From positions 358,159 to 422,158 of the forward strand of contig NZ_JAHNZZ010000001.1 of NCBI RefSeq assembly GCF_019039215.1: a stretch of 64,000 bases of DNA, in the 5' to 3' direction. This stretch comes from Bacillus sp. FJAT-29790 (GTDB lineage: Bacteria; Bacillota; Bacilli; Bacillales; Cytobacillaceae). This document shows positions 1 through 8,957 of this stretch, one piece after another (the first letter of the stretch is position 1; the number at the start of each line of letters is the position of its first letter). The notes under the pieces were generated by a model, which was not told the DNA's origin, did no database searches, and saw nothing but the letters and a program-made list of their open reading frames with translations. The position numbers and the translations under genes are program-made.

Positions 1-63
1 AGCGGAAATCAACGGGCAAACTTTGAAGGCTAAAAACAACAATATATGCGAAAACAGCCTTTC
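1..63 (+). repeat. Family B repeat, 3' half (cut by window edge)
   Basis: This matches the right half of the family B palindromic repeat seen complete at 1911-2037, 27343-27572, 35411-35703 and 37329-37558. It runs from CGGAAATCAACGGGC to the terminal GCGAAAACAGCCTT. The left half lies outside the window. No protein is encoded. Confidence 0.8.
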
Positions 64-67
64 ATTA

Positions 68-126
68 AATTAATCGACCAAGCTAAGGTGAAAATCTGGG
101 CGCAAATACGCTAATACGAATTTGAT
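68..126 (+). repeat. Family A repeat, 3' half only
   Basis: This matches the 3' part of the family A element (full copies at 3790, 17109, 18809 and 59832): a variant of ATCGAGCAAGCTAAGG, then AAAATCTGGGCGCAAATACG and a terminal GAATTTGAT. The 5' part, with the ACTTTATTCAGC arm, is absent; family B sequence abuts it directly. Like the other copies it lies just upstream of a gene, here bshC. Confidence 0.7.
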
Positions 127-171
127 TGGTGAGGAAGATAAGCAAAGTTTTTTTCTTTTCATTTCTGACAA

Positions 172-180
172 TGCTATACT
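172..180 (+). promoter_or_regulatory. Possible extended -10 promoter for bshC
   Basis: TGCTATACT fits an extended -10 (TGn followed by TATACT), about 80 bases before the bshC start. No good -35 hexamer is visible at 17 bases upstream, so this is an inference from the -10 alone. Confidence 0.35.
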
Positions 181-262
181 CAGATGGTGAAACATAACAT
201 GTTGGGGTTATCCATATATCGATTAGTATATGAAAATTGGTGACAAGAAAGGAAGTTCTTAA

Positions 263-1897
263 ATGGAGATGTTAAATCTCTCATTGCCGGCAACAAACCG
301 GTTTGCAACAGAATACATGGCACAAACTGAGGACATTCAGCGCTATTTCCATTATCGCTATAATGATATTGTAGAATATAAAAATCGGCTAGATGAATTG
401 AAAGACCGTTCATTCATGAGAAAAGAACTAGCTGCACATATTGAACAGTTTATGGCGGGATTTCCAACTTCTGAGAAAGTTTTAGGATCTCTAGAAAAAT
501 TGAAAAAGGAAAATAGTGCCGTTATCATTGGTGGGCAGCAGGCTGGGATATTAACTGGCCCATTGTATACAATCCATAAAATCATTTCCATCATCGCACT
601 TGCAAAACAGAAAGAAGAAGAACTGAATATTCCGGTCGTTCCTGTTTTCTGGATTGCCGGCGAAGATCATGATTATCAAGAAGTGAATCATGTATATATC
701 GAAAAAGATCATAAACTAGAAAAAAGAGTTTATCCGGAAAAGGTTCTTGATAAAAGGATGGTATCAAATGTCCAAATCGACCGTGAGGTATGTTTAAATT
801 GGGCTGAAGAGATTATTGAATCGTTTGGAGAAACCGCACACACGAAGGAATTGCATCAAGTTATGAAGAAGGCAATTTCGGAATCGAAATCATTTGTTGA
901 TTTATTTGCTTATATTATCATGTATTTGTTTAAAGATTCCGGGTTGCTGATTATCGATTCTGGTGACGAGAAAATACGCACAATTGAGAAGGAATTTTTT
1001 ATAAAGCAAATGAAAAGCTTTAAAGAAATTACGAAAGGCGTAAAACGCCAGCAGGATGAACTTGCGCATGCCGGCTATTCAAATACGATTGAAATAAGTG
1101 ACAAGGCCGTCAATCTTTTTTATTATGATGAAGATAATAAAGAAAGAGTCCTTCTTGAATATGACGATGATAAAAAATTGTTTATTGGAAAGGATGGCTT
1201 CTTTCAATTTTCTTGGGAACAAATGTCTGAAATTGCAGGCGAATTTCCCGAAAAACTAAGTAATAATGTTGTGACGAGGCCGTTGATGCAGGAATGGCTT
1301 TTTCCAACGCTTGCTTTCATAGCGGGACCAGGGGAAATTGCATACTGGGCTGAACTTAAGCAAGTATTTGAAATGTTTGGGCTTAAAATGCCGCCGATCG
1401 TTCCCCGATTAAATATGACTTTTCTGGACCGATCAATTGAAACAGACATGAATGAGCTTGAGCTTAATTTGCAAGAAACGTTAACTTTTGGGACTGAAAA
1501 GACAAAGGAAGAGTTTATTCAATCATTAAAAGATCAAAACCTTGAAAGCCTGTTCCGAAAAACAAAGCAGGACCTTTTTCAAAATTACCGTTTGATCGAA
1601 GAATATATGAAACAAGAAGACAAAGGGCTTGTTCCTTTATTTGAGAAAAATGAAGAATTATTATTAAAACAAATCGAGTTTTTGAAATCTAAATTAGAAA
1701 ACTCCGTGCAAATGAAACACGAAGTGGTTATTCGCAAATATGATCGGGTTGGAAATGCCCTTCGGCCAAATGGGGCTCCCCAAGAAAGAATTGCAAACGG
1801 CTTATTTTACCTGAATCAATATGGGTTGAATTTTATGAATGAGTTGCTCAAATGTTCTTTTAGCTTTGATGGGACTCATAAGGTAATTAAAATCTAA
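263..1897 (+). CDS. bshC: BshC, putative cysteine ligase of bacillithiol synthesis
   Basis: BshC is assigned the last step of bacillithiol synthesis, adding cysteine to glucosaminyl-malate in the cytoplasm to make the main low-molecular-weight thiol of Bacilli. The 544-residue length fits the family (about 540). Visible features are the N-terminal LSLPATNRFATEY, the Rossmann-like region GGQQAGILTGPLYTIHK near residue 91, and the histidine-rich AGEDHDYQEVNH near 133. The charged C-terminal half is probably the coiled-coil domain. An AAGGAAG site lies 8 bases before the ATG. Its position just before mraZ is as in B. subtilis, where it is called yllA. The family assignment is firm; the catalytic role is taken from family knowledge. 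Confidence 0.93.
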   Translation: MEMLNLSLPATNRFATEYMAQTEDIQRYFHYRYNDIVEYKNRLDELKDRSFMRKELAAHIEQFMAGFPTSEKVLGSLEKLKKENSAVIIGGQQAGILTGPLYTIHKIISIIALAKQKEEELNIPVVPVFWIAGEDHDYQEVNHVYIEKDHKLEKRVYPEKVLDKRMVSNVQIDREVCLNWAEEIIESFGETAHTKELHQVMKKAISESKSFVDLFAYIIMYLFKDSGLLIIDSGDEKIRTIEKEFFIKQMKSFKEITKGVKRQQDELAHAGYSNTIEISDKAVNLFYYDEDNKERVLLEYDDDKKLFIGKDGFFQFSWEQMSEIAGEFPEKLSNNVVTRPLMQEWLFPTLAFIAGPGEIAYWAELKQVFEMFGLKMPPIVPRLNMTFLDRSIETDMNELELNLQETLTFGTEKTKEEFIQSLKDQNLESLFRKTKQDLFQNYRLIEEYMKQEDKGLVPLFEKNEELLLKQIEFLKSKLENSVQMKHEVVIRKYDRVGNALRPNGAPQERIANGLFYLNQYGLNFMNELLKCSFSFDGTHKVIKI

Positions 1898-1910
1898 CTT
1901 TTTTAAAACG

Positions 1911-2037
1911 AAGCTGTTTTCGTAAAGTTAGTAGCTTTTATAATGTGAATTTTTATTTTATAATCTGAGTTGATTGGAGCGGAAATCAACGGGCAAACTT
2001 TGAAGGCTATAACAACAATATAAACAAAAACAGCCTT
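1911..2037 (+). repeat. Family B repeat, short form lacking the inner module
   Basis: The element runs from AAGCTGTTTTCGTAAAG to AAACAGCCTT. Its two outer arms are joined directly at GATTGGAGCGGAAATCAAC. In the copies at 27343, 35411 and 37329 the same junction is split by a GC-rich palindrome of 100 bases or more. This copy therefore shows the outer repeat as a separate unit. Confidence 0.8.
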
Positions 2038-2063
2038 AAACAATGAATTTAACTGTGAAATCT

Positions 2064-2111
2064 CAACAAAAAAAGACTTTATCCTTAATGGGATGAAGTC
2101 TTTTTTTGTTG
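2064..2111 (+). terminator. Rho-independent terminator after bshC
   Basis: A perfect 16-bp inverted repeat, CAACAAAAAAAGACTT paired with AAGTCTTTTTTTGTTG, is extended by an inner ATCC/GGAT stem. The arms are A-rich on the left and T-rich on the right, so it could work in both directions. It separates bshC from the dcw cluster. Confidence 0.85.
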
Positions 2112-2231
2112 AAGAAAAGAGATGTAATCAACACCATGCTAGCTTTTGTTGGGAAAAGACGAATGAAAAAAAGAAGTTTTTATCCTAAAAGTGAAGGATT
2201 TTTAATCCAGTGCGAGAATTAGTAAAAACAT

Positions 2232-2256
2232 GTGGAGGAAAGTGGGGGATTGTGGT
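2232..2256 (+). promoter_or_regulatory. MraZ operator: three GTGG repeats at 10-base spacing
   Basis: GTGGA at 2232, GTGGG at 2242 and GTGGT at 2252 are spaced by exactly 10 bases just before mraZ. MraZ proteins are known to bind tandem TGGG/GTGG repeats of this pitch in their own promoters and to repress the dcw operon. Further GTGGG words at 2273 and 2282 have looser spacing. No convincing -35/-10 pair was recognised beside them. Confidence 0.65.
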
Positions 2257-2287
2257 ACATTGAAGTAGGAAAGTGGGGTTAGTGGGT

Positions 2288-2719
2288 ATGTTCATGGGGG
2301 AGTACCATCATAACGTTGATAATAAGGGCCGTTTGATCGTGCCGGCTAAGTTCCGTGACAATTTAGGCGAAAACTTTGTATTGACGCGTGGACTAGATCA
2401 ATGTTTGTTTGGCTACCCAATGAGTGAGTGGACACTGCTTGAAGAAAAGCTAAAAGGTTTGCCGCTCACGAAAAAAGACGCCCGTGCATTTACCCGATTT
2501 TTCTTTTCAGGTGCAACAGAATGTGAAATCGATAAGCAAGGAAGAATAAATATTGCTTCCCCGCTTCAACAATATGCAAAATTGGAAAAAGAGTGTGTCG
2601 TCTTAGGTGTTTCGAATCGCATTGAAATCTGGAGCAAACATCTTTGGGAAGATTATTTTGCAGAATCAGAGGGCTCTTTTGCTGATATTGCGGAAAATAT
2701 GATTGGGTTCGATATTTAA
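2288..2719 (+). CDS. mraZ: MraZ, transcriptional repressor of the dcw cluster
   Basis: MraZ is an AbrB-fold DNA-binding protein that forms ring oligomers and controls the division and cell-wall cluster. The predicted 143 residues equal the usual length. The sequence starts [20 protein letters not shown] and contains two SpoVT/AbrB-like halves, each with a DxxGR motif (DNKGR near residue 12 and DKQGR near 88). The frame is open for five codons upstream from a GTG, but the ATG at 2288 gives the conserved N-terminus. The operator repeats lie 30-55 bases upstream, so autoregulation is likely. rsmH follows after 134 bases. Confidence 0.95.
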   Translation: MFMGEYHHNVDNKGRLIVPAKFRDNLGENFVLTRGLDQCLFGYPMSEWTLLEEKLKGLPLTKKDARAFTRFFFSGATECEIDKQGRINIASPLQQYAKLEKECVVLGVSNRIEIWSKHLWEDYFAESEGSFADIAENMIGFDI

Positions 2720-2774
2720 ATGAAATGTGGAAAGCATACATTTCAAGGGAGCATCAAGGTGAGAACAAGAAATA

Positions 2775-2853
2775 GTAATAAAAGGAGTTGGCTATCTCGC
2801 CAATTATCTCCAATCTCTCATCACGTCTCCCACCTTTAGAAAGGTGGACAACT
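2775..2853 (+). promoter_or_regulatory. Structured leader hiding the rsmH ribosome site
   Basis: CCACCTTT at about 2830 pairs perfectly with AAAGGTGG at about 2840, leaving a loop of two bases or, with a shorter stem, four. The right arm is the ribosome binding site of rsmH, 5 bases before the ATG. Upstream, GGAG..TTGGC and GCCAA..CTCC can form a second hairpin. The pairing is seen directly; an effect on translation is inference. Confidence 0.5.
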
Positions 2854-3786
2854 ATGTTTGAACATACAACAGTATTGTTAAAAGAAACGGTTGATGGCTT
2901 GAATATTAATCCTGACGGTGTATATGTAGATTGTACGCTAGGCGGAGCCGGACACAGTGAGTTAATCTTGTCTAGGCTATCGGATAAAGGGAAGCTCTAT
3001 GCCTTCGATCAAGATGATACAGCGATTGCACATGCAAAAGTAAAGCTTTCACAATATGGAGACAGAATTACAATTATTAAGAGTAATTTTCAATATCTTC
3101 AGGAAGAATTGGAAAAATTGGGTGTAAATAAAGTGGATGGCATATTGTATGACTTAGGTGTATCTTCTCCCCAATTAGATACCCCGGAACGCGGCTTTAG
3201 TTATCATAATGATGCACCACTTGATATGAGAATGGATACAGAGGCGCACATTTCTGCCTATGATGTCGTGAACAATTGGAGTTTTGCTGATTTAGTGAAA
3301 ATTTTCTTTCGATATGGGGAAGAAAAGTTCTCCAAGCAAATCGCAAGAAAAATTGAAGCGACGAGAGCTGTTGCTCCAATTGAAACTACAGGTCAGCTTG
3401 TTGAACTCATAAAGGAAGTTATTCCGGCCCCTGCAAGAAGAAAGGGCGGTCATCCTGCAAAAAGAGTCTTTCAGGCAATCCGAATTGCGGTAAATGATGA
3501 GCTTGGTGTATTCGAGAAATCATTGCAGCAGGCAATTGATATCTTAAATCCTGGCGGAAGAATCAGTGTCATTACTTTCCATTCCCTTGAGGACAGGATA
3601 TGTAAAGTTGCATTTAAAAAAGCAAGCGAGACACCAAACCTTCCCCATGGCTTGCCTGTTATTCCTGATGAGTACAAACCGATTATTAAATTAATAACGA
3701 GGAAGCCAATACTTCCATCTGACAAGGAGCTTGAACATAATAACCGCGCAAGATCCGCAAAATTAAGGGTTGCAGAAAAAATATAA
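2854..3786 (+). CDS. rsmH: RsmH, 16S rRNA m4C1402 methyltransferase
   Basis: This S-adenosylmethionine-dependent enzyme methylates N4 of C1402 in 16S rRNA (formerly MraW). The 310 residues match the family. Visible motifs are [10 protein letters not shown] at the N-terminus, the SAM-binding [11 protein letters not shown] near residue 26, the catalytic region [11 protein letters not shown] near 102, [19 protein letters not shown] sequence near 200 and [11 protein letters not shown] near 240. The frame extends 22 codons upstream, but the conserved start is the ATG at 2854, 5 bases after AAAGGTGG. It is the second gene of the cluster, between mraZ and ftsL. Confidence 0.96.
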   Translation: MFEHTTVLLKETVDGLNINPDGVYVDCTLGGAGHSELILSRLSDKGKLYAFDQDDTAIAHAKVKLSQYGDRITIIKSNFQYLQEELEKLGVNKVDGILYDLGVSSPQLDTPERGFSYHNDAPLDMRMDTEAHISAYDVVNNWSFADLVKIFFRYGEEKFSKQIARKIEATRAVAPIETTGQLVELIKEVIPAPARRKGGHPAKRVFQAIRIAVNDELGVFEKSLQQAIDILNPGGRISVITFHSLEDRICKVAFKKASETPNLPHGLPVIPDEYKPIIKLITRKPILPSDKELEHNNRARSAKLRVAEKI

Positions 3787-3789
3787 ATT

Positions 3790-3979
3790 AACTTTATTCA
3801 GCAGAAGTCTCTAAACGATATAAGTGACGATATGAATACAAACAAGTATCCAATTAAGTGGCGGTTCAAAGCTCGGCTGAATAAAGTTAAGCCTAAGGCG
3901 GGCCTTTAGATTTTTCAAAGGAATTTATCGAGCAAGCTAAGGTAAAAATCTGGGCGTAAATACGCCAAGGCGAATTTAA
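3790..3979 (+). repeat. Family A structured repeat, full copy
   Basis: Begins AACTTTATTCAGCAGAAGTC. The left arm TTTATTCAGC is repeated inverted about 100 bases later as GCTGAATAAAGTTAAGCC, and the element ends GGGCGTAAATACGCCAAGGC-GAATTTA. It fills most of the rsmH-ftsL gap and stops 36 bases before ftsL. Other copies are at 17109, 18809 and 59832. The compact inverted arms and several short hairpins suggest a structured RNA or a small non-autonomous mobile element; no protein is encoded. Confidence 0.8.
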
Positions 3980-4015
3980 TATAAAAGCGAAAACGCAAAC
4001 ACAGGAGGGGTAATG

Positions 4016-4381
4016 ATGGGAAATCTAGCACGGAAGCTACAGCAAGAGCAACAGCACGAACAAAAAAAACAAATGGTTCAAGCACCAAAAAAAGCAACGG
4101 AAAGAAATCCTTGGCTTTCTCCTGGGGAAAAACTTATCGGTTTAGTTTTTTCGGGAATGGTTTGTTTCGGAGCCGTTCATATTGTTTCGAACCAAGCAGC
4201 TATTTATGAAATGAATAAAGATATTCAGGATACAAAAGTAGCTATTCAGGAGCAGAATAAAGCAAATAGCGATCTTGAAATGCAAGTAAGTGAACTAAGT
4301 ACATATGAACGTATTTGGGACAAAGCAAGAGCGCTGGGGCTTACATTAAATGAAAATAACGTTAAGGTTGTGCAAGATTAA
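4016..4381 (+). CDS. ftsL: FtsL, divisome membrane protein
   Basis: FtsL is a bitopic membrane protein that forms a complex with DivIC and DivIB and helps activate septal peptidoglycan synthesis. The 121 residues show a charged, Gln/Lys-rich cytoplasmic tail, one transmembrane segment near residues 40-62 (LIGLVFSGMVCFGAVHIV) and an extracytoplasmic coiled coil with heptads to the C-terminus. Two ATGs are adjacent; the second is 7 bases from AGGAGG and is preferred. The stop TAA overlaps the pbpB start (TAATG), so the two are probably translationally coupled. Identification rests on position, topology and length, because FtsL sequences diverge. Confidence 0.9.
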   Translation: MGNLARKLQQEQQHEQKKQMVQAPKKATERNPWLSPGEKLIGLVFSGMVCFGAVHIVSNQAAIYEMNKDIQDTKVAIQEQNKANSDLEMQVSELSTYERIWDKARALGLTLNENNVKVVQD

Positions 4382-6618
4382 TGTTAAAAAAACAGCCGAA
4401 TATTAATTTTGGAGCAGCGATATTATTTGTAATATTTTGCCTGCTCTTTTTTGTCTTACTTTTTCGCTTTGTTTCTATCCAAATGACAGGCGAGGTTAAA
4501 GGACAAGTTCTCGCTGCAAAAGCTCAGCAAAAGTATGAAAAAGAAAAAGTTATCGAAGCAAAACGGGGAACCATTTATGACCGAAATGGCGAGGTGATTG
4601 CTGAGGATACAAACACTTACAAACTCGTTGCTATTTTGGATGAAAAGATGACAAATAACCCCAAAAAGCCAAAGCATGTCGTCGATCCAGAAGAAACTGC
4701 AAGGGAACTTGCTAAGGTTATAGATATGAAAGAATCGGAGATTTATAGAAACTTAACGAAGGTAAACCCAGAAAAGAATGAGAAGCCTTTTCAAGTAGAA
4801 TTTGGTAAAGCGGGGCGGGATCTATCCAATCAAACGAAGCGAGAGATAGAGGAATTGAAGCTGCCAGGAATTACATTTATCAGAGATTCCAAACGGTTTT
4901 ATCCGAATGGGGTTTTTGCATCCCATTTAGTAGGGTATGTTGAGAAGAAAGAAAATGTGGAAGGTAAAACGGATACTGTTGGCATGCTTGGGCTTGAACA
5001 AAGCCTAAACGAGGCACTAACAGGAAAAAACGGAAAGTTCAATTATGAAAGCGATATTTGGGGTTATTTACTATCAGATGGAAAGGAGAAAGTTACCCCT
5101 GCAATCAATGGGCAGGAAATTTACTTGACCATCGATAAGAAAATTCAAACATTCCTTGAAGATTCGATGAATAAAGTGGATAAAGAATATCAGCCGGAGA
5201 AAATGGTTGCAGTCGTGGCAGATCCGAAAACAGGGGATATTCTTGCAATGGCCCAAAGGCCCTCTTTCCATCCAAAAACGAAGGAAGGGATTGAGCGAAC
5301 CTGGCATAACGAAGTGATAGAGAACTCCTTTGAACCGGGATCAACAATGAAAATATTCACATTAGCCGCGGCGATTGAAGAAGGTGTCTTTAATCCAAAT
5401 GAATGGTTCAAGTCGGGGCAATATGCTGTTGATTCAAAGTCGAGACCCGTTCGTGACTGGAACGAAGGCCGGGGATGGGGTTCAATCACCTTTTTAGAAG
5501 GAGTCCAGCGTTCATCGAATGTTGCTTTTGCGAAGCTTGTAAAGGAAAAGCTTGGTTTTGATAGCTTTGGAGAATATCTGACAAAATTTAGACTTGACCA
5601 GCCAACAGGGATTGAATTACCGCATGAAACGGGTGGCAAAATCGTATATAATTGGCCATTGGAAAAAATCACGACTGGCTTTGGGCAGGGTTCCGCCATT
5701 ACGCCGATTCAGCAAATCCAAGCAGCCACAGCAATTGCTAATGATGGAAAAATGATGAAACCCCATGTGATCAAAAAAATAGTAGATCCGAATGAAAATG
5801 GGTCGGTAAAGATTACAAAACCAGAAGTAGTCAGCAGTCCGATTTCAGCAAATACGGCAAAACAAGTGAGAGATATTTTGGAAACCGTAGTCTCCTCACC
5901 AAAGGGGACGGGGCAACATTATAAAATTGAAGGGTATGAAGTGGCAGGGAAAACCGGAACAGCGCAAATTCCTAATCCAAGAGGAGGTTATTTAGTAGGG
6001 CGTAATAACTATGTCTTTTCCTTTTTGGGGATGGCTCCAAAGGATGATCCTAAATTAATCATTTATGTAGCTGTTCAACAGCCGAAAATGGATATTCATA
6101 CAAATGGATCAGATCCGGTTTCGAAAATTTTCAACCCTGTAATGAAGAGTAGTCTTCAATATTTGAATATCGAGCCCATTCAACAAACGAAAGCCCAATT
6201 TGGAAAAGTTCCTAATGTCATTGGCATGACTTCGGAGGATGCTATAAAAAAATTAAATAGCGAAGGTTTCAATCCGATCATTGTCGGTCAGGGAAATAAA
6301 GTGGCTAGTCAACTCCCAGGGGATAACGCCAGCTTGCTTGCAGGGGAAAGGGTAGTTATTCGAACGGATGGAAAATTAACGATACCTGATATGACTGGAT
6401 GGTCGTTAAGGGACGTAATGAAGATTGCGAAAGTGGGCAACCTGCAATTAAATTCGGTTGGCAGTGGCTATGTAATCAAACAAAACTTAAAGCCTGGTCC
6501 TTCCATTAGTGAAGGAGAATATTTAATTGTTGAATTAGAGGAGCCCGTTCAAAAATTCATAAATGGGGAGGAGCAATTAGAAGACGACCAAGAAGAAGTA
6601 ATCGAAGTGCAGGATTAG
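4381..6618 (+). CDS. pbpB: PBP2B, septal class B penicillin-binding protein
   Basis: This is the essential division transpeptidase (FtsI type) that cross-links septal peptidoglycan. The 745 residues include an N-terminal membrane anchor (residues about 10-35), a dimerisation domain starting at AKRGTIYDRNGEVIAED, and a transpeptidase domain with active-site Ser321 in GSTMKIF, SSN near 378 and KTGTAQ from 524. Two PASTA domains follow (from VPNVIGMTSEDAIKKL and from IPDMTGWSLRDVMKI). An acidic tail ends the protein. It overlaps ftsL by one base. Spacing to spoVD is 119 bases, allowing separate control of that sporulation gene. Confidence 0.96.
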   Translation: MLKKQPNINFGAAILFVIFCLLFFVLLFRFVSIQMTGEVKGQVLAAKAQQKYEKEKVIEAKRGTIYDRNGEVIAEDTNTYKLVAILDEKMTNNPKKPKHVVDPEETARELAKVIDMKESEIYRNLTKVNPEKNEKPFQVEFGKAGRDLSNQTKREIEELKLPGITFIRDSKRFYPNGVFASHLVGYVEKKENVEGKTDTVGMLGLEQSLNEALTGKNGKFNYESDIWGYLLSDGKEKVTPAINGQEIYLTIDKKIQTFLEDSMNKVDKEYQPEKMVAVVADPKTGDILAMAQRPSFHPKTKEGIERTWHNEVIENSFEPGSTMKIFTLAAAIEEGVFNPNEWFKSGQYAVDSKSRPVRDWNEGRGWGSITFLEGVQRSSNVAFAKLVKEKLGFDSFGEYLTKFRLDQPTGIELPHETGGKIVYNWPLEKITTGFGQGSAITPIQQIQAATAIANDGKMMKPHVIKKIVDPNENGSVKITKPEVVSSPISANTAKQVRDILETVVSSPKGTGQHYKIEGYEVAGKTGTAQIPNPRGGYLVGRNNYVFSFLGMAPKDDPKLIIYVAVQQPKMDIHTNGSDPVSKIFNPVMKSSLQYLNIEPIQQTKAQFGKVPNVIGMTSEDAIKKLNSEGFNPIIVGQGNKVASQLPGDNASLLAGERVVIRTDGKLTIPDMTGWSLRDVMKIAKVGNLQLNSVGSGYVIKQNLKPGPSISEGEYLIVELEEPVQKFINGEEQLEDDQEEVIEVQD

Positions 6619-6737
6619 TTTTTTTCTATTGTCTAGCACGTCTCCAATAAGTATGCGAACTCCGCTTTTCTTATTCTATTCAAAAAGGTACAAGCATATA
6701 TTGAAACGAGCCATAATCTAAGGAGGTTCGTTCGTAC

Positions 6738-8657
6738 ATGCGTGTTTCAAATGTAACTGTAAGAAAACGGTTGACGGTAGCTTTAATAGTAGGCATTCTC
6801 ATTTTTTTTATAATTGATTTTCGACTTGGATATGTCCAATTTTTCTTAGGAACTGCCCTGACCGATGGGGCGAAGGAATTATGGAGCAGGGATATCCCTT
6901 TTGAACCTGAAAGAGGGCAAATTGTTGATCGGAATGGTGTTCCACTAGCAACGAATGTCAGCGCCCCTACCGTATATGTCGTGCCAAGACAGATAAAAGA
7001 TGCTGAAGATGCAGCGGTGAAACTAGCTGCTGTCCTGAATACGTCTAAAGAACAAGTTTACAAGGAGATTACTCAAAAAGAAAAAGATGTAAGGCTAACA
7101 AAAGGCAGAAAAATTTCTCATGAAAAGGCGAAGGAAATCAGAGCATTGGAAATAGATGGTGTCTATATTGGTGAAGATTCAAAGCGTCATTATCCCTTCG
7201 GTAACTATCTGTCACATGTGCTCGGATTTGCCGGAATTGATAACCAAGGCCTAATGGGACTGGAACTATTTTATGATAAAGAACTAAACGGTAAAAAAGG
7301 CTCTGTCAAGTTTTATGCAAATGCAAAAGGTGAGCGGATGAATGATATGGCTGATGATTATGATCCGCCTGAGGATGGGATGGATTTAAAGCTAACAATT
7401 GATTCGAAGGTCCAGACCATTATTGAACGTGAAATGGATATTGCCGAAGCAACCTATCATCCAGATGGGATTATTGCGATTGCTATGAACCCCAATAATG
7501 GCGAAATTTTAGGGATGTCAAGCAAGCCTGATTTCGATCCCGCCAACTTTAGAAATGTTTCTCCAGATATTTATAATCGGAATCTCCCGATTTGGAGTAC
7601 GTTCGAACCTGGATCTACGTTTAAAATCATCACATTGGCAGCTGCGCTTGAAGAAGGAAAGGTTGATCTGAAGAAGGATCATTTTCATGACGCTGGATAT
7701 GTCAAAGTCGGCGGTGCGAGATTAAGATGCTGGAAAAGGGGCGGACATGGGAGTCAGTCATTCCTAGAAGTTGTGCAAAATTCCTGTAACCCGGGTTTCG
7801 TTGAACTAGGTGAAAGATTAGGAAAAGAAACCCTATTTAAATACATTCGTGATTTTGGTTTTGGGGAAAAGACAGGTATCGATCTTCAAGGTGAAGCATC
7901 AGGGATTTTGTTTAAACTTGATCGTGTCGGCCCTGTTGAACAGGCGACAACTGCTTTTGGCCAGGGAGTTTCTGTGACACCTATTCAACAGGTTGCTGCC
8001 CTATCTGCAGCAGTAAATGGCGGAACATTGTATACCCCATATGTCGCAAAGGAACTAATTGATCCTAGAACTGGTGAAATTGTCATGAGAAAAGCACCTA
8101 CCGCTAAACGGAAAGTTATATCTAAAGAAACATCGGAACAAATTAGATATGCACTCGAAAGTGTCGTTGCTCAAGGAACGGGCGGGAAGGCCTTTATTGA
8201 CGGTTACCGTGTCGGTGGAAAGACTGGGACAGCACAAAAAGCACAAGGTGGAAGATATCTCGAAAATAACCACGTCGTATCATTTATCGGGTTTGCCCCA
8301 GCAGATGATCCACAGCTTGTCGTCTATGTAGCCGTAGATAATCCAAAAGGAACCGTTCAATTTGGGGGAGTTGTTGCTGCACCAATCGTCGGCAATATTA
8401 TGGAAGACAGCTTGCGGGCAATGGGTGTAAAACCGAGGAAAAACCAAATCGAGAAAAAACTGACTTGGCCGGATGTTCCTATGATTGAAGTTCCTGATTT
8501 AGTGGGTATTTCGAAACAGGAACTTGGTGAATTATTTATTAATTTAAAAATTGATGCAAGTGGTAATGGAGATAAAGTGGTAAAGCAAACACCTCAACCG
8601 GGAATAAAGTTAAAAGAAGGATCAACAATTAGGCTTTATTTCGATAAAAAGGACTAA
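6738..8657 (+). CDS. spoVD: SpoVD, sporulation-specific class B PBP
   Basis: SpoVD is the transpeptidase needed for spore cortex peptidoglycan and works with SpoVE. The 639 residues show an N-terminal transmembrane anchor (LIVGILIFFIIDFRLGYVQF), FEPERGQIVDRNG, the active-site STFKI, NSCNPGF, KTGTAQ and a single C-terminal PASTA domain starting VPDLVGISKQEL. One PASTA domain rather than two distinguishes it from PBP2B. AAGGAGG lies 11 bases before the ATG. In B. subtilis it has its own sigma-E promoter; no clear sigma-E sequence was found here in the 119-base gap. Confidence 0.94.
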   Translation: MRVSNVTVRKRLTVALIVGILIFFIIDFRLGYVQFFLGTALTDGAKELWSRDIPFEPERGQIVDRNGVPLATNVSAPTVYVVPRQIKDAEDAAVKLAAVLNTSKEQVYKEITQKEKDVRLTKGRKISHEKAKEIRALEIDGVYIGEDSKRHYPFGNYLSHVLGFAGIDNQGLMGLELFYDKELNGKKGSVKFYANAKGERMNDMADDYDPPEDGMDLKLTIDSKVQTIIEREMDIAEATYHPDGIIAIAMNPNNGEILGMSSKPDFDPANFRNVSPDIYNRNLPIWSTFEPGSTFKIITLAAALEEGKVDLKKDHFHDAGYVKVGGARLRCWKRGGHGSQSFLEVVQNSCNPGFVELGERLGKETLFKYIRDFGFGEKTGIDLQGEASGILFKLDRVGPVEQATTAFGQGVSVTPIQQVAALSAAVNGGTLYTPYVAKELIDPRTGEIVMRKAPTAKRKVISKETSEQIRYALESVVAQGTGGKAFIDGYRVGGKTGTAQKAQGGRYLENNHVVSFIGFAPADDPQLVVYVAVDNPKGTVQFGGVVAAPIVGNIMEDSLRAMGVKPRKNQIEKKLTWPDVPMIEVPDLVGISKQELGELFINLKIDASGNGDKVVKQTPQPGIKLKEGSTIRLYFDKKD

Positions 8658-8957
8658 CGAAGTTAATAAGGTAATTTGCAATATTTTAGTATTGGGCGGC
8701 ATATTGCAAACGCCGCCCTTCTCATGTTGGTTGAAGTTACCATCGCTGGTGGAGGAAGGCGGACTAAAACCGCGACGTCTGCCCTAGCACGTTCTGTTGT
8801 CAAAAAATCCACATTGTGAAAGTTTCGATTTATAAAACAAATGGCGAAAAATCAGCTTTTCATGTAAAATGAAAATCGCGATGAAATTGGCTGTTTCTCT
8901 TATTTTGCAAAACGAATGTTTGGGAATAGTTTTGTTTTAATGAAGGGGATGAATGAA
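8658..8957. other. spoVD-murE intergenic region with two hairpins
   Basis: About 300 bases without a gene. It holds the terminator-like GGGCGGC/GCCGCCC hairpin (8694-8719) and a second hairpin at 8758-8783 (GGCGGAC paired with GTCTGCC around ACTAAAACCGCGAC). The latter resembles degenerate intergenic repeats common in Bacillus. The rest is AT-rich. A murE promoter was not recognised. Confidence 0.5.
8694..8719 (+). terminator. Possible terminator or attenuating hairpin after spoVD
   Basis: A 7-bp GC stem, GGGCGGC and GCCGCCC, encloses an 11-base loop. It is followed only by TTCTC, a poor T-tract, so termination may be partial. Confidence 0.45.

Noticed and set aside
6630-6700. TCTAGCACGTCTCC...CGCTTTTC stretch between pbpB and spoVD as a dispersed Bacillus repeat
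   Set aside because: It is too degenerate and occurs once in the window, so no repeat can be defined.
6700-6722. Possible sigma-E promoter before spoVD (GCATATA and CATAATCT)
   Set aside because: The spacing is 11 instead of about 14 bases and the -10 has two mismatches, so it is not good enough to annotate.
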